From Desulfuromusa sp. (GTDB lineage Bacteria > Desulfobacterota > Desulfuromonadia > Desulfuromonadales > Geopsychrobacteraceae), in the NCBI GenBank assembly GCA_029934755.1, contig JAOZLQ010000138.1:1-6386 (forward strand): a stretch of 6,386 nt of DNA, read 5' to 3'. Position 1 is the first letter of the stretch, and every line of letters starts with the position of its first letter. The notes below the pieces were generated by a model that saw only the letters and a list, made by a program, of their open reading frames with translations, had not been told where the DNA came from and searched no databases. Below are positions 1-6,095 of this stretch, one piece after another. Made by a program: the position numbers and the translations under genes.

Positions 1-1065
1 CCACTGAAGTGCCACCGCACTATACCCCCTGACCTTTTGTCCGAATTCCTGAGCAAAACGACGGAGGAAAATATTGGCCAGCAGCTCAATATCCTCTCCA
101 CGTTCTCGTAATGGCGGGAGATCAATGGTAATCACCCCAATCCTGTAGTAAAGATCCTCGCGAAATTTCCCGCTCTTGATCGATTCCTGAATATCAACAT
201 TGGTTGCAGCGACAATCCGGGTATCCACAGAGATATCCTCCCGACCACCAACCCGTTGGATCACTTTTTCCTGTAAAAAACGGAGTAATTTCACCTGTAA
301 CAGCGGCGCCATCTCCCCAATCTCATCAAGAAACAGGGTGCCACCTTCTGCATATTCCACCTTGCCTTGGACCCTGCTCTGAGCTCCGGTAAAAGCCCCT
401 TTTTCATGCCCGAACAACTCACTTTCAAGCAAGCTCTCAGGAATCGCACCACAGTTAATCGCTATAACGTTGCCATCATTCCTGATACCACGATCATGAA
501 TTGCCCGAGCAACAACCTCCTTACCGGTTCCACTTTCACCAAGGATCAAAATTGGAACATCAATGGAAGCGACTTTTTTAATCATGGCAAAAACCTGCTG
601 CATCTGCGGACATTGCCCAAAGATACCGCTGTAACCATTTTTTTTATCCTGATTAGCTGTAACCTGCAAATGGCGGTTTTCTTCTTCAAGAGCAGCAAGA
701 TGAAAAGCTCGGGAAAGAATGATTTTCAATTCATCCAAATCAATTGGCTTGTGATAATAATCGTAAGCTCCCATATCAATGGCAGTTAAAGCGTTCGCAT
801 GGTCTTCATTTCCAGACAATACAATAATTTTTGTCATTGGCTGTTTCTGCAGCATGATCCGCAAACAACGCAACCCCTCAGAAGCACCATCAATGTCAGG
901 AGGCAAGCCAAGATCCAGAGTGACAACTGTCGGAGAATGTTGTTCAAATAGTTTGAGAGCGTCGTCAACAGATTCTGCCAACAAAACGCGGTATTTCTTT
1001 CCCAAACCCCATTTCAATTGTTTCCTGATTTCACTACTATCATCAACAATCAGTAATTTTTCCAA
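1..1065 (-). CDS. prsR: PrsR, sigma-54-dependent response regulator of the PEP-CTERM/exosortase system (3' end cut by the window edge)
   Basis: The 355 codons visible here encode an NtrC-type activator that should receive phosphate from PrsK and drive sigma-54 promoters of PEP-CTERM genes. The receiver domain (about residues 3-120) has the acidic pair D8/D9, phospho-acceptor D51 in VVTLDLGLPP, S84 and K106. A short helical linker with an EEEN run (127-130) follows. The AAA+ domain starts near 145, with Walker A GESGTGKE (176-183), the sigma-54 contact loop GAFTGA (223-228), Walker B GGTLFLDEIGEM (241-252) and the arginine-finger region FREDLYYR (301-308). The rest of the AAA+ lid and the expected Fis-type DNA-binding helix lie beyond the left edge. 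The start is TTG, chosen for a strong Shine-Dalgarno site 7 nt upstream. It follows prsK by 52 bp with no terminator between, so they are probably co-transcribed. Assignment to PrsR rather than a generic NtrC regulator rests on the prsK/xrtA/epsI context and the PrsR-like receiver (DLGLPPDIDGASEGL). Confidence 0.93.
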   Translation of the reverse strand, partial: MEKLLIVDDSSEIRKQLKWGLGKKYRVLLAESVDDALKLFEQHSPTVVTLDLGLPPDIDGASEGLRCLRIMLQKQPMTKIIVLSGNEDHANALTAIDMGAYDYYHKPIDLDELKIILSRAFHLAALEEENRHLQVTANQDKKNGYSGIFGQCPQMQQVFAMIKKVASIDVPILILGESGTGKEVVARAIHDRGIRNDGNVIAINCGAIPESLLESELFGHEKGAFTGAQSRVQGKVEYAEGGTLFLDEIGEMAPLLQVKLLRFLQEKVIQRVGGREDISVDTRIVAATNVDIQESIKSGKFREDLYYRIGVITIDLPPLRERGEDIELLANIFLRRFAQEFGQKVRGYSAVALQW

Positions 1066-1080
1066 ACCGACACTCCTTCC
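1063..1080 (-). promoter_or_regulatory. Shine-Dalgarno site and TTG start of prsR
   Basis: On the minus strand GGAAGGAG (1080-1073) is followed by 7 nt and then TTG at 1065-1063. The peptide after it, EKLLIVDD, is the canonical beginning of a receiver domain, so nothing is missing upstream. No ATG in this frame fits. A GTG at 1073-1071 is out of frame. Confidence 0.8.
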
Positions 1081-1117
1081 ATACCACCCCAAAAGCAACA
1101 AACGACTGTTACTGGGT

Positions 1118-3181
1118 TTATTGCATTGAACGATCAACCGCTAATGGCAAAAAAAGTCTAAATGTTGTTCCTTTTCCTTCCAGACTATCCACTTCGATCT
1201 TACCACCATGTGACTCAATAATCTGCTTACACTGATAAAGTCCAATGCCAAAACCATGTTTTTTAGTTGTTTCAAATGGCTTAAATAATCTATTTTCAAC
1301 AAAATCAGCACTCATCCCACAACCAGAATCGCTGACTTCTACAAATGCTAAACCATCCCGTTGCCCATACCTTACCCGTACCGGTTCACCGTTACCCGTC
1401 GCTTCAGCAGCATTGACCAGCAAATTCAAGATAACCTTGTAAACTTCTTCCTCATCTACAGCAACTTGAACTAGTTTTCCGTCGAGTTCAACATGAGACC
1501 CTGAGGTTTCAATAGCATCATGAATAATTTTATTTAACGCAATCGAAGCGATCACCAACTCAGGCTTTTCTTTCACATTTTTCAACCGTGCAATTAAGCC
1601 TTTCATATTAAAAACGGTATTACTCACCGTCTCCAACATGTCCTGTTGAAATTCAGGATCATCAATATAGTCCCGAGCATTATCGAGCATCAGGGACAAA
1701 CCAGAAACTTGATTTTTCAAATCATGCAGGACAAAAGTTGAAACCTTACCAATTGCTGCCAATTCACGAACTGTTGATAATTGCTCAGAGAGACGCAGTC
1801 CTTGCACGGTAGCAATCGCCTGCCGAGCCAACATCCTCAATAAATCATAATCTTCATAGGTCAACTCCTCACCTGGATTAATCTGCTCACCCAGAATGAT
1901 AAAACCAGCCAAATCTTCGTCGAAAAAAAGTGGAACTATTAGAAACACACCCACCTCAGCAAAAGAAGCAATCAGTGAACCATCAAACTCGGGATGATTC
2001 TCCTTAAGATTGATGATCCAATCCTTCTGTTTAAGCTTGACGATGAGGGGGTCAGTTACAGAAAATGGACGCCAGTCACGCCTAAAATTGAAAGAACCCG
2101 TATATATATAATTCTTCGCTTCAAAATCGTAGAGATAAAAAGTAGCCCCTTTACAGGCCAAAGGTTCGCAGAACAAATCTAGAATTGAAGTTTGAATTTC
2201 AGCTAATGTTGTACCTGCCGCAACCCGACTGGCAAAATTTTGCCACTGTTCTTGATAATCATATTTACTCTGATAGAAATTTTTATGTAAAACTACCTTT
2301 AACCTACGCCGCAGCTTCTCCGAAAGAAAAACAATCGCAAGAGCAAGAATACTGAACAACAATAGGATGTAAAATATCAGCTTAGCATTTTCAATATTAA
2401 AATAACGGAGTCCCTCGCCAACCACCCCCAATAAAATGAGATATCCCCCAACAATCAATAATACAAAAGAGCGGTGGGCAATACCGCGTGACAATGCAAG
2501 TTTAGAACTCTCCTCTCGATACAAACGTGAATAACAAATCAGCATAACTGCAATAAATACAGCAACGGAACGTATTCCTATATAGTTCATATTAATCGAG
2601 CGATAAAGTAAACTGTGGCTTAAATAAAGGGCAAAAGACACCAATAACAAACCGCTACTCAGCACCATTAACTTGATGCCCCAACGCTGAGTCTGGTGCA
2701 GTCCTGCGAGAGTTCTCTCCAATTGCACCAATCCAAAAACCAAATAAATCATTAACAAAAGATAAATGATAAACCCTGTTTTAGTTAGATAAATGATATG
2801 TTCATCAGCAAAATCGGGGGAAAAAATCAGGCTTTCAATTGGTAAAATAATGGTAGAAATCAGTAAAGAAAGAGCAACAACGATAGATATCCAAAACCCT
2901 GAGCCTTTATAAATTTCAGAATTATCCCGGAACGCGGTTTTTGTATGGAAGTAACAACAGAAAACTACGATTGCTTCAAAAAACAATCCATATTTTCGCC
3001 ATATTAAAAGATGTTCAGGATCTTGAAGTGACTGCAGGTCAACAAAGGTGAGGCCGGAAAGAAACAATAACGCTGAGATCAAAAATAGAATTGAAATCAG
3101 GTATGTACGCCGCAGCAGAAGAATAATCCCTGCAATGGGGCATAATAAAGTGTTTGTCCAAAGGAGAAATATGGAAAGCAT
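1118..3181 (-). CDS. prsK: PrsK, membrane sensor histidine kinase of the PEP-CTERM/exosortase system
   Basis: At 687 aa this is the usual size for PrsK. The N-terminal half (about 1-287) is almost entirely hydrophobic, with roughly eight to nine membrane spans and no large periplasmic sensor loop, so a signal within the membrane or envelope is plausible. A GAF-like domain follows (about 310-460). The kinase core has the H-box FVLHDLKNQ with phospho-acceptor H486, N-box NLLVNAAEA (N586/N590), G1 box DSGCGM (618-623) and G2 box GFGIGL (643-648), ending in a standard HATPase_c tail (GKGTTFRLFLPL). All catalytic motifs are intact. The start ATG has GGAAGGA six nt upstream. PrsR, directly downstream, is the cognate regulator. 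In Zoogloea the PrsK/PrsR pair with RpoN is reported to control PEP-CTERM genes and floc formation. A terminator ends comEA just upstream, so prsKR may have its own promoter or depend on readthrough. Family call is strong; the sensed signal is unknown. Confidence 0.94.
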   Translation of the reverse strand: MLSIFLLWTNTLLCPIAGIILLLRRTYLISILFLISALLFLSGLTFVDLQSLQDPEHLLIWRKYGLFFEAIVVFCCYFHTKTAFRDNSEIYKGSGFWISIVVALSLLISTIILPIESLIFSPDFADEHIIYLTKTGFIIYLLLMIYLVFGLVQLERTLAGLHQTQRWGIKLMVLSSGLLLVSFALYLSHSLLYRSINMNYIGIRSVAVFIAVMLICYSRLYREESSKLALSRGIAHRSFVLLIVGGYLILLGVVGEGLRYFNIENAKLIFYILLLFSILALAIVFLSEKLRRRLKVVLHKNFYQSKYDYQEQWQNFASRVAAGTTLAEIQTSILDLFCEPLACKGATFYLYDFEAKNYIYTGSFNFRRDWRPFSVTDPLIVKLKQKDWIINLKENHPEFDGSLIASFAEVGVFLIVPLFFDEDLAGFIILGEQINPGEELTYEDYDLLRMLARQAIATVQGLRLSEQLSTVRELAAIGKVSTFVLHDLKNQVSGLSLMLDNARDYIDDPEFQQDMLETVSNTVFNMKGLIARLKNVKEKPELVIASIALNKIIHDAIETSGSHVELDGKLVQVAVDEEEVYKVILNLLVNAAEATGNGEPVRVRYGQRDGLAFVEVSDSGCGMSADFVENRLFKPFETTKKHGFGIGLYQCKQIIESHGGKIEVDSLEGKGTTFRLFLPLAVDRSMQ

Positions 3182-3208
3182 CGATTATCCTTCCAACCAT
3201 CCTGCATA

Positions 3209-3251
3209 AATTAAAAAATGGCAGAAAAGGATTCCACCTCCCCTGCCATTT
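3209..3251 (-). terminator. Rho-independent terminator between comEA-like gene and prsK
   Basis: On the minus strand AAATGGCAG (3251-3243) pairs perfectly with CTGCCATTT (3224-3216) across an 18-nt loop that can add an inner AGG/CCT pairing. A run of T residues starts at 3218 (TTTTTTAATTT). It lies 26 bp after the comEA-like stop codon and its T-tract ends less than 30 bp before the prsK start, so it separates the two transcripts or attenuates readthrough into prsKR. Confidence 0.8.
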
Positions 3252-3277
3252 AACCTGTGAGAATGACCAAACAAGAA

Positions 3278-3574
3278 CTATTTTTTCTTGTTTACTTTTT
3301 TCTTAGCAACGGTAAGCTGACTGCGTATTTTCTCTAAAGATTTTTCACCGATACCTTTAACATTAGTCAGTTCATCAACCGATTTAAACTTAGTCTTTTT
3401 TCTATATTCAATAATTTTCTGCGCAGTCTTTTCACCGATCCCTTTGAGTTCGACCAACTCTGCAACTGATGCTGTATTTAGATTCACTTTAGCCGCAGCG
3501 AAAGCAGGTTGAGAAACAAAACCAAAAATCAGAATCAGTAAAGAATAAACTAACGCTTTTTTCAAATTTTTCAT
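3278..3574 (-). CDS. Secreted ComEA-like helix-hairpin-helix protein
   Basis: A 98-aa protein with a clear signal peptide: basic MKNLKK, a hydrophobic core (about 7-22) and a signal peptidase I site after AFA (residue 26). The mature part is one ComEA-type unit. VNLNTASVAEL (30-40) leads into a first helix-hairpin-helix with KGIGEKTA (44-51), and a second carries KGIGEKSL (73-80). The tail is lysine-rich (KKKVNKKK, 91-98). This family binds DNA through the GIG hairpins. In ComEA it serves DNA uptake at the cell surface, but stand-alone periplasmic copies are common and their roles unsettled. ATG at 3574 is preferred: it follows a GGGGGAAAA Shine-Dalgarno region and starts directly at the signal peptide. 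A TTG 33 nt upstream would add residues for no reason. It sits between epsI and prsK, behind its own probable promoter and ahead of a terminator, so it may be a single-gene unit. A competence role is not shown by anything here. Confidence 0.88.
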   Translation of the reverse strand: MKNLKKALVYSLLILIFGFVSQPAFAAAKVNLNTASVAELVELKGIGEKTAQKIIEYRKKTKFKSVDELTNVKGIGEKSLEKIRSQLTVAKKKVNKKK

Positions 3575-3599
3575 GCATTTTCCCCCTATCAATAATGTT

Positions 3600-3612
3600 G
3601 CCCACAATGGGC
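3600..3612 (-). repeat. Small inverted repeat in the comEA leader
   Basis: GCCCA, three bases, TGGGC: a perfect 5-bp stem about 26 nt upstream of the comEA-like start. It could form a small leader hairpin, with an alternative pairing CACAA/TTGTG at 3603-3618. It may be chance. Confidence 0.35.
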
Positions 3613-3660
3613 GTTGTGTAATTATTGGAACGGTTTACCAGATAGGCCCCCTCCACAGGA

Positions 3661-3675
3661 CGTTCAAGATGAACG
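3661..3675. repeat. 15-bp palindrome in the comEA leader
   Basis: CGTTCA, AGA, TGAACG: two perfect 6-bp arms with a 3-base centre. It lies about 90 bp upstream of the comEA-like start and just downstream of the candidate -10 boxes, where a repressor could block initiation. It does not match a regulator site I can name; it resembles but does not equal GTTC/GAAC-type LexA boxes. Confidence 0.45.
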
Positions 3676-3690
3676 CATGCAAATACTAAC

Positions 3691-3731
3691 ATTGTATCGA
3701 AAATTATAAAAGAAAAAAACAACATGTTGTT
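3691..3731 (-). promoter_or_regulatory. Candidate promoter and palindromic operator for the comEA-like gene
   Basis: The perfect 14-bp palindrome AACAACATGTTGTT occupies 3718-3731. Downstream on the minus strand are two possible -10 boxes, TATAAT (3708-3703) and TACAAT (3696-3691), in a very AT-rich stretch. No good -35 box stands 17 bp from either; the palindrome overlaps the place where a -35 would be for TATAAT, which suits a regulator site. The transcript would have a leader of over 100 nt before the comEA-like start. The -10 assignment is inference. Confidence 0.4.
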
Positions 3732-3828
3732 GGTAACACGTAAATCCCCCTTCACTAATATCATTGAATAAGCTTTGACTTATCCGAACGTATCAGACTT
3801 CAATCCGGTCAAAATAGATACTGCACTT

Positions 3829-4467
3829 TTATCGAGGCAACGCCTCACGAATTGCAGGGAAAAAATCACGAATAAACTGTTCACCAATCGCGGATGCTAC
3901 GTCAACTCCATCAGTTGCCATGACCGACAACCGAATAAAAGCAGAATCCCGCCGGTTGCTTAACATTGAATTTTGTACCATCGCCAGCTTTAAAACATAT
4001 TCGTTGGTCAAAATCTGGTCACGAACCTGAAACCAATACAAGAACAATTGTTTCTCGATATCCTTCTGATAAATAGCACTGACATAAGGGATATTTTCAC
4101 CGCCCACGCTGACTTGTTTAACTTCATTGCTGAGGTAATTCCAGCCACTCCCTGGGAGACACTGCTTTGGTGAATGGATTGGCCCACTGTTTGGCCCACC
4201 ATCGTGAAAACCAATATAGAGAGATAACTTATTTCCATGCGAATCAATATAGGATCGTGAAAGGTAATCTGTCGGTAACAACACCGCCAAAACCCGCTCA
4301 TCAAACCGAGCTTCACCCGTCATCATCCAATCCCCAACTTTTTGTGGAAATAAATTGAGGGGCTTGTTGACAGGTACAGCGGCTTCAGAACGGGTATAAA
4401 CATAGATAGCAGCTAAACCAAGCAGGACAAAAAGAAGATAAAAACGCCAAGGTTTGATTATATGCAT
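3829..4467 (-). CDS. epsI: EpsI-family exosortase-associated protein
   Basis: EpsI-domain proteins accompany exosortases, as a neighbour or as a C-terminal fusion, and are thought to work with them at the periplasmic face of the inner membrane; the biochemical role is not established. Counting from ATG 4467 the protein is 212 aa: one N-terminal membrane span (about 7-25), then a soluble periplasmic domain. It has the family hallmark HSPKQCLPGSGW (about 98-109, conserved Cys about 103), the LPTDYLSRSY stretch before it, YWFQ (about 144-147) and RRDSAFIRL (about 172-180) near the end. An in-frame ATG at 4485 would add six residues, but it has no Shine-Dalgarno site and touches the repeat at 4488, whereas ATG 4467 follows AGAAG by 7 nt. 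Either start gives an intact protein. It is separated from xrtA by the repeat-bounded GxxExxY unit, and is followed by a gap of about 250 bp with no obvious terminator. Confidence 0.92.
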   Translation of the reverse strand: MHIIKPWRFYLLFVLLGLAAIYVYTRSEAAVPVNKPLNLFPQKVGDWMMTGEARFDERVLAVLLPTDYLSRSYIDSHGNKLSLYIGFHDGGPNSGPIHSPKQCLPGSGWNYLSNEVKQVSVGGENIPYVSAIYQKDIEKQLFLYWFQVRDQILTNEYVLKLAMVQNSMLSNRRDSAFIRLSVMATDGVDVASAIGEQFIRDFFPAIREALPR

Positions 4468-4487
4468 AAAATCACTTCTAACCATTC

Positions 4488-4517
4488 GACAGGATTAACA
4501 GGATAAAATCTGATATT
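4488..4517 (+). repeat. Terminal inverted repeat, left copy
   Basis: Begins GACAGGATTAACAGGATAAA and continues through ATCTGATATT. It matches the reverse complement of 4984-5013 at 28 of 30 positions. It abuts the upstream side of epsI and overlaps the last codon of the GxxExxY gene. Internally it holds two ACAGGAT words. Confidence 0.85.
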
Positions 4518-4923
4518 AAAGTCTTAAAAACTTTCGCTTAACTTCAACTTTTGTTTCACCGAAATTGATCAACAATCCAATCGGTATTTTTGTTGCGGTC
4601 AGGTAATTAACCAATTGTACTTCATGGGCAACAACAAGGTGTCGGACTGCCTTCAATTCGATAATGACTTTCTTGTCAATAATAAGGTCGGCTATAAAAT
4701 TACCAACAATTTGTTCATCATAATAAACATTTACGGCTTTTTGTGATTCTACTGACAGACCACATTTCTCTGCTTCAATAATAAGACACTTTTCGTATAC
4801 ACTCTCAAGAAAACCAGAACCTAAAGTATTGTAAACATGATAAGCACAACCAATATTTTTTTTCAGTAAGATCAGAATGATCCATTGCCTCGCCCCCCTA
4901 TTTAAAGCACTTGACAGGATCAA
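4516..4923 (-). CDS. GxxExxY family protein (PD-(D/E)XK nuclease-like), probable N-terminal frameshift
   Basis: The family is small (about 120-130 aa), has the PDDEXK_3 fold and is of unknown function. Counting from TTG 4923, the naming motif is GFLESVY (37-43), followed by nuclease-like D79, E89-L-K91 and the trailing HEVQLVNYL (100-108); the C-terminus GLLINFGETKVEVKRKFLRL is typical. The N-terminus is odd. The frame opens only at TTG 4923, inside a repeat copy, giving an atypical MILSSALNRG lead. A natural start exists in another frame: ATG 4885, preceded by AGGGGGGCGAGG, reads MDHSDLTEK, as expected for the family, up to an A8 run (4863-4856). Removing one A joins it to NIGCAYHVYNTLG. As written, the ATG frame stops after about 27 codons. 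So the gene is frameshifted, expressed through slippage, or carries a sequencing error. The conserved domain is otherwise intact. No functional link to the exosortase is evident. Confidence 0.75.
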   Translation of the reverse strand: MILSSALNRGARQWIILILLKKNIGCAYHVYNTLGSGFLESVYEKCLIIEAEKCGLSVESQKAVNVYYDEQIVGNFIADLIIDKKVIIELKAVRHLVVAHEVQLVNYLTATKIPIGLLINFGETKVEVKRKFLRL

Positions 4924-4940
4924 CAGGATAAACGCGGATT
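4913..4940 (+). repeat. Internal copy of the repeat
   Basis: GACAGGATCAACAGGATAAA matches the left terminal copy at 19 of 20 positions, then diverges to CGCGGATTAA. It is in direct orientation with 4488-4517 and inverted to 4984-5013. The diverged end resembles the dispersed ATCCGCG(T)TTTATC-type words found in many bacterial genomes. It covers the TTG at which the long GxxExxY frame opens. Confidence 0.8.
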
Positions 4941-4983
4941 AAAATCAAGTTCCACAAAAACATGTCACAAAGGTTTAGAATCT

Positions 4984-5013
4984 AAAATCAGATTTTATCC
5001 TGTAAATCCTGTC
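4984..5013 (-). repeat. Terminal inverted repeat, right copy
   Basis: On the minus strand it reads GACAGGATTTACAGGATAAA and then ATCTGATTTT, the inverted partner of 4488-4517 (28 of 30 identical). It starts 8 bp after the xrtA stop codon. With the internal copy at 4913-4940 it can also form a long-stem hairpin in the transcript just downstream of xrtA. Confidence 0.85.
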
Positions 5014-5021
5014 AAAAGTTT

Positions 5022-5858
5022 TTAGGGCCAGACTTTCCTTAACAAACCACTACAAGCAAACAACATTACCATCGCCAGAACAAAAACTCCCATCCCGGCA
5101 AATTCATGAAAAAAACCTTCTGCTGCCGCAGATCCATAATATTGAGCCAAAAAACCTGTCCCGATCACACGAAACATATTGGTCAAGATAGCGATAGGGA
5201 TTGTCAATAAAACCAGAAGCACCCGACGAGACATCTTTTCTTGTGAAAAAACGGCCAATGCCACACCCAGTGCCAGCAATGACATCAACGACCTCAATCC
5301 ACTACAAGCGTCCGCAACCTCAAGAACGGTCTGCGGAAACATGATGATGTTCCCCTCTCGCCAGACAACAACTCCCATCAGCTTAAGAGAGATAACCGAG
5401 AATTTAGCAACAAAGAGTTTTAGCGGGAAGGCCATCGCATCATAAACAATATAAGGCAATGGAATCATGAAAAACAAAAACCCAATCGGCAGAGCCAAAG
5501 ATCTCAGCCATTGCCAACCAAATTGAAAGAGAACGATCCCTGCGAGGAGAAATACAAAGGAAGAACGCCTGGAAAAAAATTCCTGTGCAGCGACACCAGC
5601 AAAGAGAACCAACAAGGCAAAAAGAATCAAAAGGATACCACTATTAGCAGGCTTAACTTCTAAATCTTCCAGTTTCTGACGTTGTTGCCAAATAAAATAA
5701 CCCGAAATAACTGGCACTAATAACCCATGCGAATAATTTGGGTCATCCATCCAAGAAAAGTAAAGATCTTGAAAAATACCAGCATAAATACCAGCAATTG
5801 CCAGAATTAGGATTGCGAACAGAATAAGCTGATATTTTGATAGTTGGAGAATAGTCAC
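5022..5858 (-). CDS. xrtA: Exosortase A (XrtA), PEP-CTERM protein-sorting transpeptidase
   Basis: A 278-aa polytopic inner-membrane protein with roughly eight hydrophobic segments. It recognises the C-terminal PEP-CTERM signal of exported proteins and cleaves it, probably attaching them to a glycan or lipid carrier. The catalytic triad is complete: Cys185 in EVADACSGLRSL (180-191), Arg230 in NMFRVIGTG (227-235) and His251 in FFHEFAG (249-255). The early loop NYSHGLLVP (41-49) is also a family signature. Length is normal for a stand-alone exosortase; the EpsI domain sometimes fused to it is here a separate gene. The start is GTG: an in-frame TAA lies two codons upstream and no ATG occurs before the first membrane span. 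GGAGGG (5875-5870) lies 11 nt upstream, longer than ideal. Membership of the XrtA subtype rather than another exosortase class is supported by PrsK/PrsR, which go with XrtA. Confidence 0.94.
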   Translation of the reverse strand: MTILQLSKYQLILFAILILAIAGIYAGIFQDLYFSWMDDPNYSHGLLVPVISGYFIWQQRQKLEDLEVKPANSGILLILFALLVLFAGVAAQEFFSRRSSFVFLLAGIVLFQFGWQWLRSLALPIGFLFFMIPLPYIVYDAMAFPLKLFVAKFSVISLKLMGVVVWREGNIIMFPQTVLEVADACSGLRSLMSLLALGVALAVFSQEKMSRRVLLVLLTIPIAILTNMFRVIGTGFLAQYYGSAAAEGFFHEFAGMGVFVLAMVMLFACSGLLRKVWP

Positions 5859-5941
5859 TGATTAAATTTCCCTCCGTAAGAGATCAGAGTTGAACCTCCA
5901 TATACTTAACTTAATAAATCAACACTAACACTACCCATTAG

Positions 5942-5970
5942 ATTAACAAAGCAATTTTTCAGATTTTCAA
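5942..5970 (-). promoter_or_regulatory. Candidate sigma-70 promoter for xrtA
   Basis: On the minus strand TTGAAA (5970-5965), 17 bp, GTTAAT (5947-5942). Spacing is ideal but the -10 box is weak. Transcription would start about 75-80 bp before the xrtA GTG. In so AT-rich a stretch this may be chance. Confidence 0.3.
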
Positions 5971-6083
5971 CTCACTCTCAAAAAATGCTCTGATTTGTAT
6001 TTTACTCAAAATTTCCTTTGGTTCAGGATGCTTTATATTATCATCCTTGATATCATCAATCTAGATCGTAATAATCACAATAC

Positions 6084-6095
6084 TTTGCATGCAAA
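6084..6095. repeat. 12-bp palindrome shared in part with the comEA leader
   Basis: TTTGCATGCAAA is a perfect palindrome upstream of xrtA. The nine-base word GCATGCAAA occurs again at 3675-3683 in the comEA-like leader, next to the palindrome at 3661-3675. It could be a shared regulator site; two occurrences of nine bases are weak evidence. Confidence 0.35.

Larger units (their letters stand above)
4488..5013. other. Repeat-bounded unit carrying a GxxExxY gene, inserted between xrtA and epsI
   Basis: A segment of about 526 bp whose two ends are 30-bp inverted repeats with two mismatches. A third partial copy sits inside at 4913-4940. Its only gene is the GxxExxY protein. It starts 8 bp past the xrtA stop and ends 2 bp before the first possible epsI ATG, so it fills the whole space between two genes normally adjacent. 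It has no transposase, and no target-site duplication is evident: bases outside the repeats (CATTC on the left, AAAAG on the right) do not match. It could be a non-autonomous mobile unit, or a chance pairing of a dispersed repeat common in this genome. Confidence 0.45.

Noticed and set aside
779..1129. Plus-strand frame across prsR and the prsK end
   Set aside because: Antisense shadow of the receiver domain; the minus strand has full receiver and kinase motifs here.
3575..3690. c-di-GMP (GEMM) riboswitch in the comEA leader
   Set aside because: GGTAAACC looks suggestive, but the GACGCAAAGC core and the tetraloop-receptor arrangement are missing.
3718..3731. Terminator after epsI formed by AACAACATGTTGTT plus T-run
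   Set aside because: The stem is short and AT-rich, about 100 bp beyond the stop codon; an operator reading fits better.
3489..3764. 91-codon minus-strand frame overlapping the comEA-like start
   Set aside because: It runs through the leader and the signal-peptide region of the comEA-like gene in another frame; its product is unstructured in composition and matches no family.
4008..4316. 102-codon minus-strand frame inside epsI
   Set aside because: Alternative frame of epsI; the real frame holds the HSPKQCLPGSGW hallmark.
4488..5013. CRISPR array formed by the three GACAGGAT repeats
   Set aside because: Only three copies, one inverted, with unequal spacing and a protein gene between; not an array.
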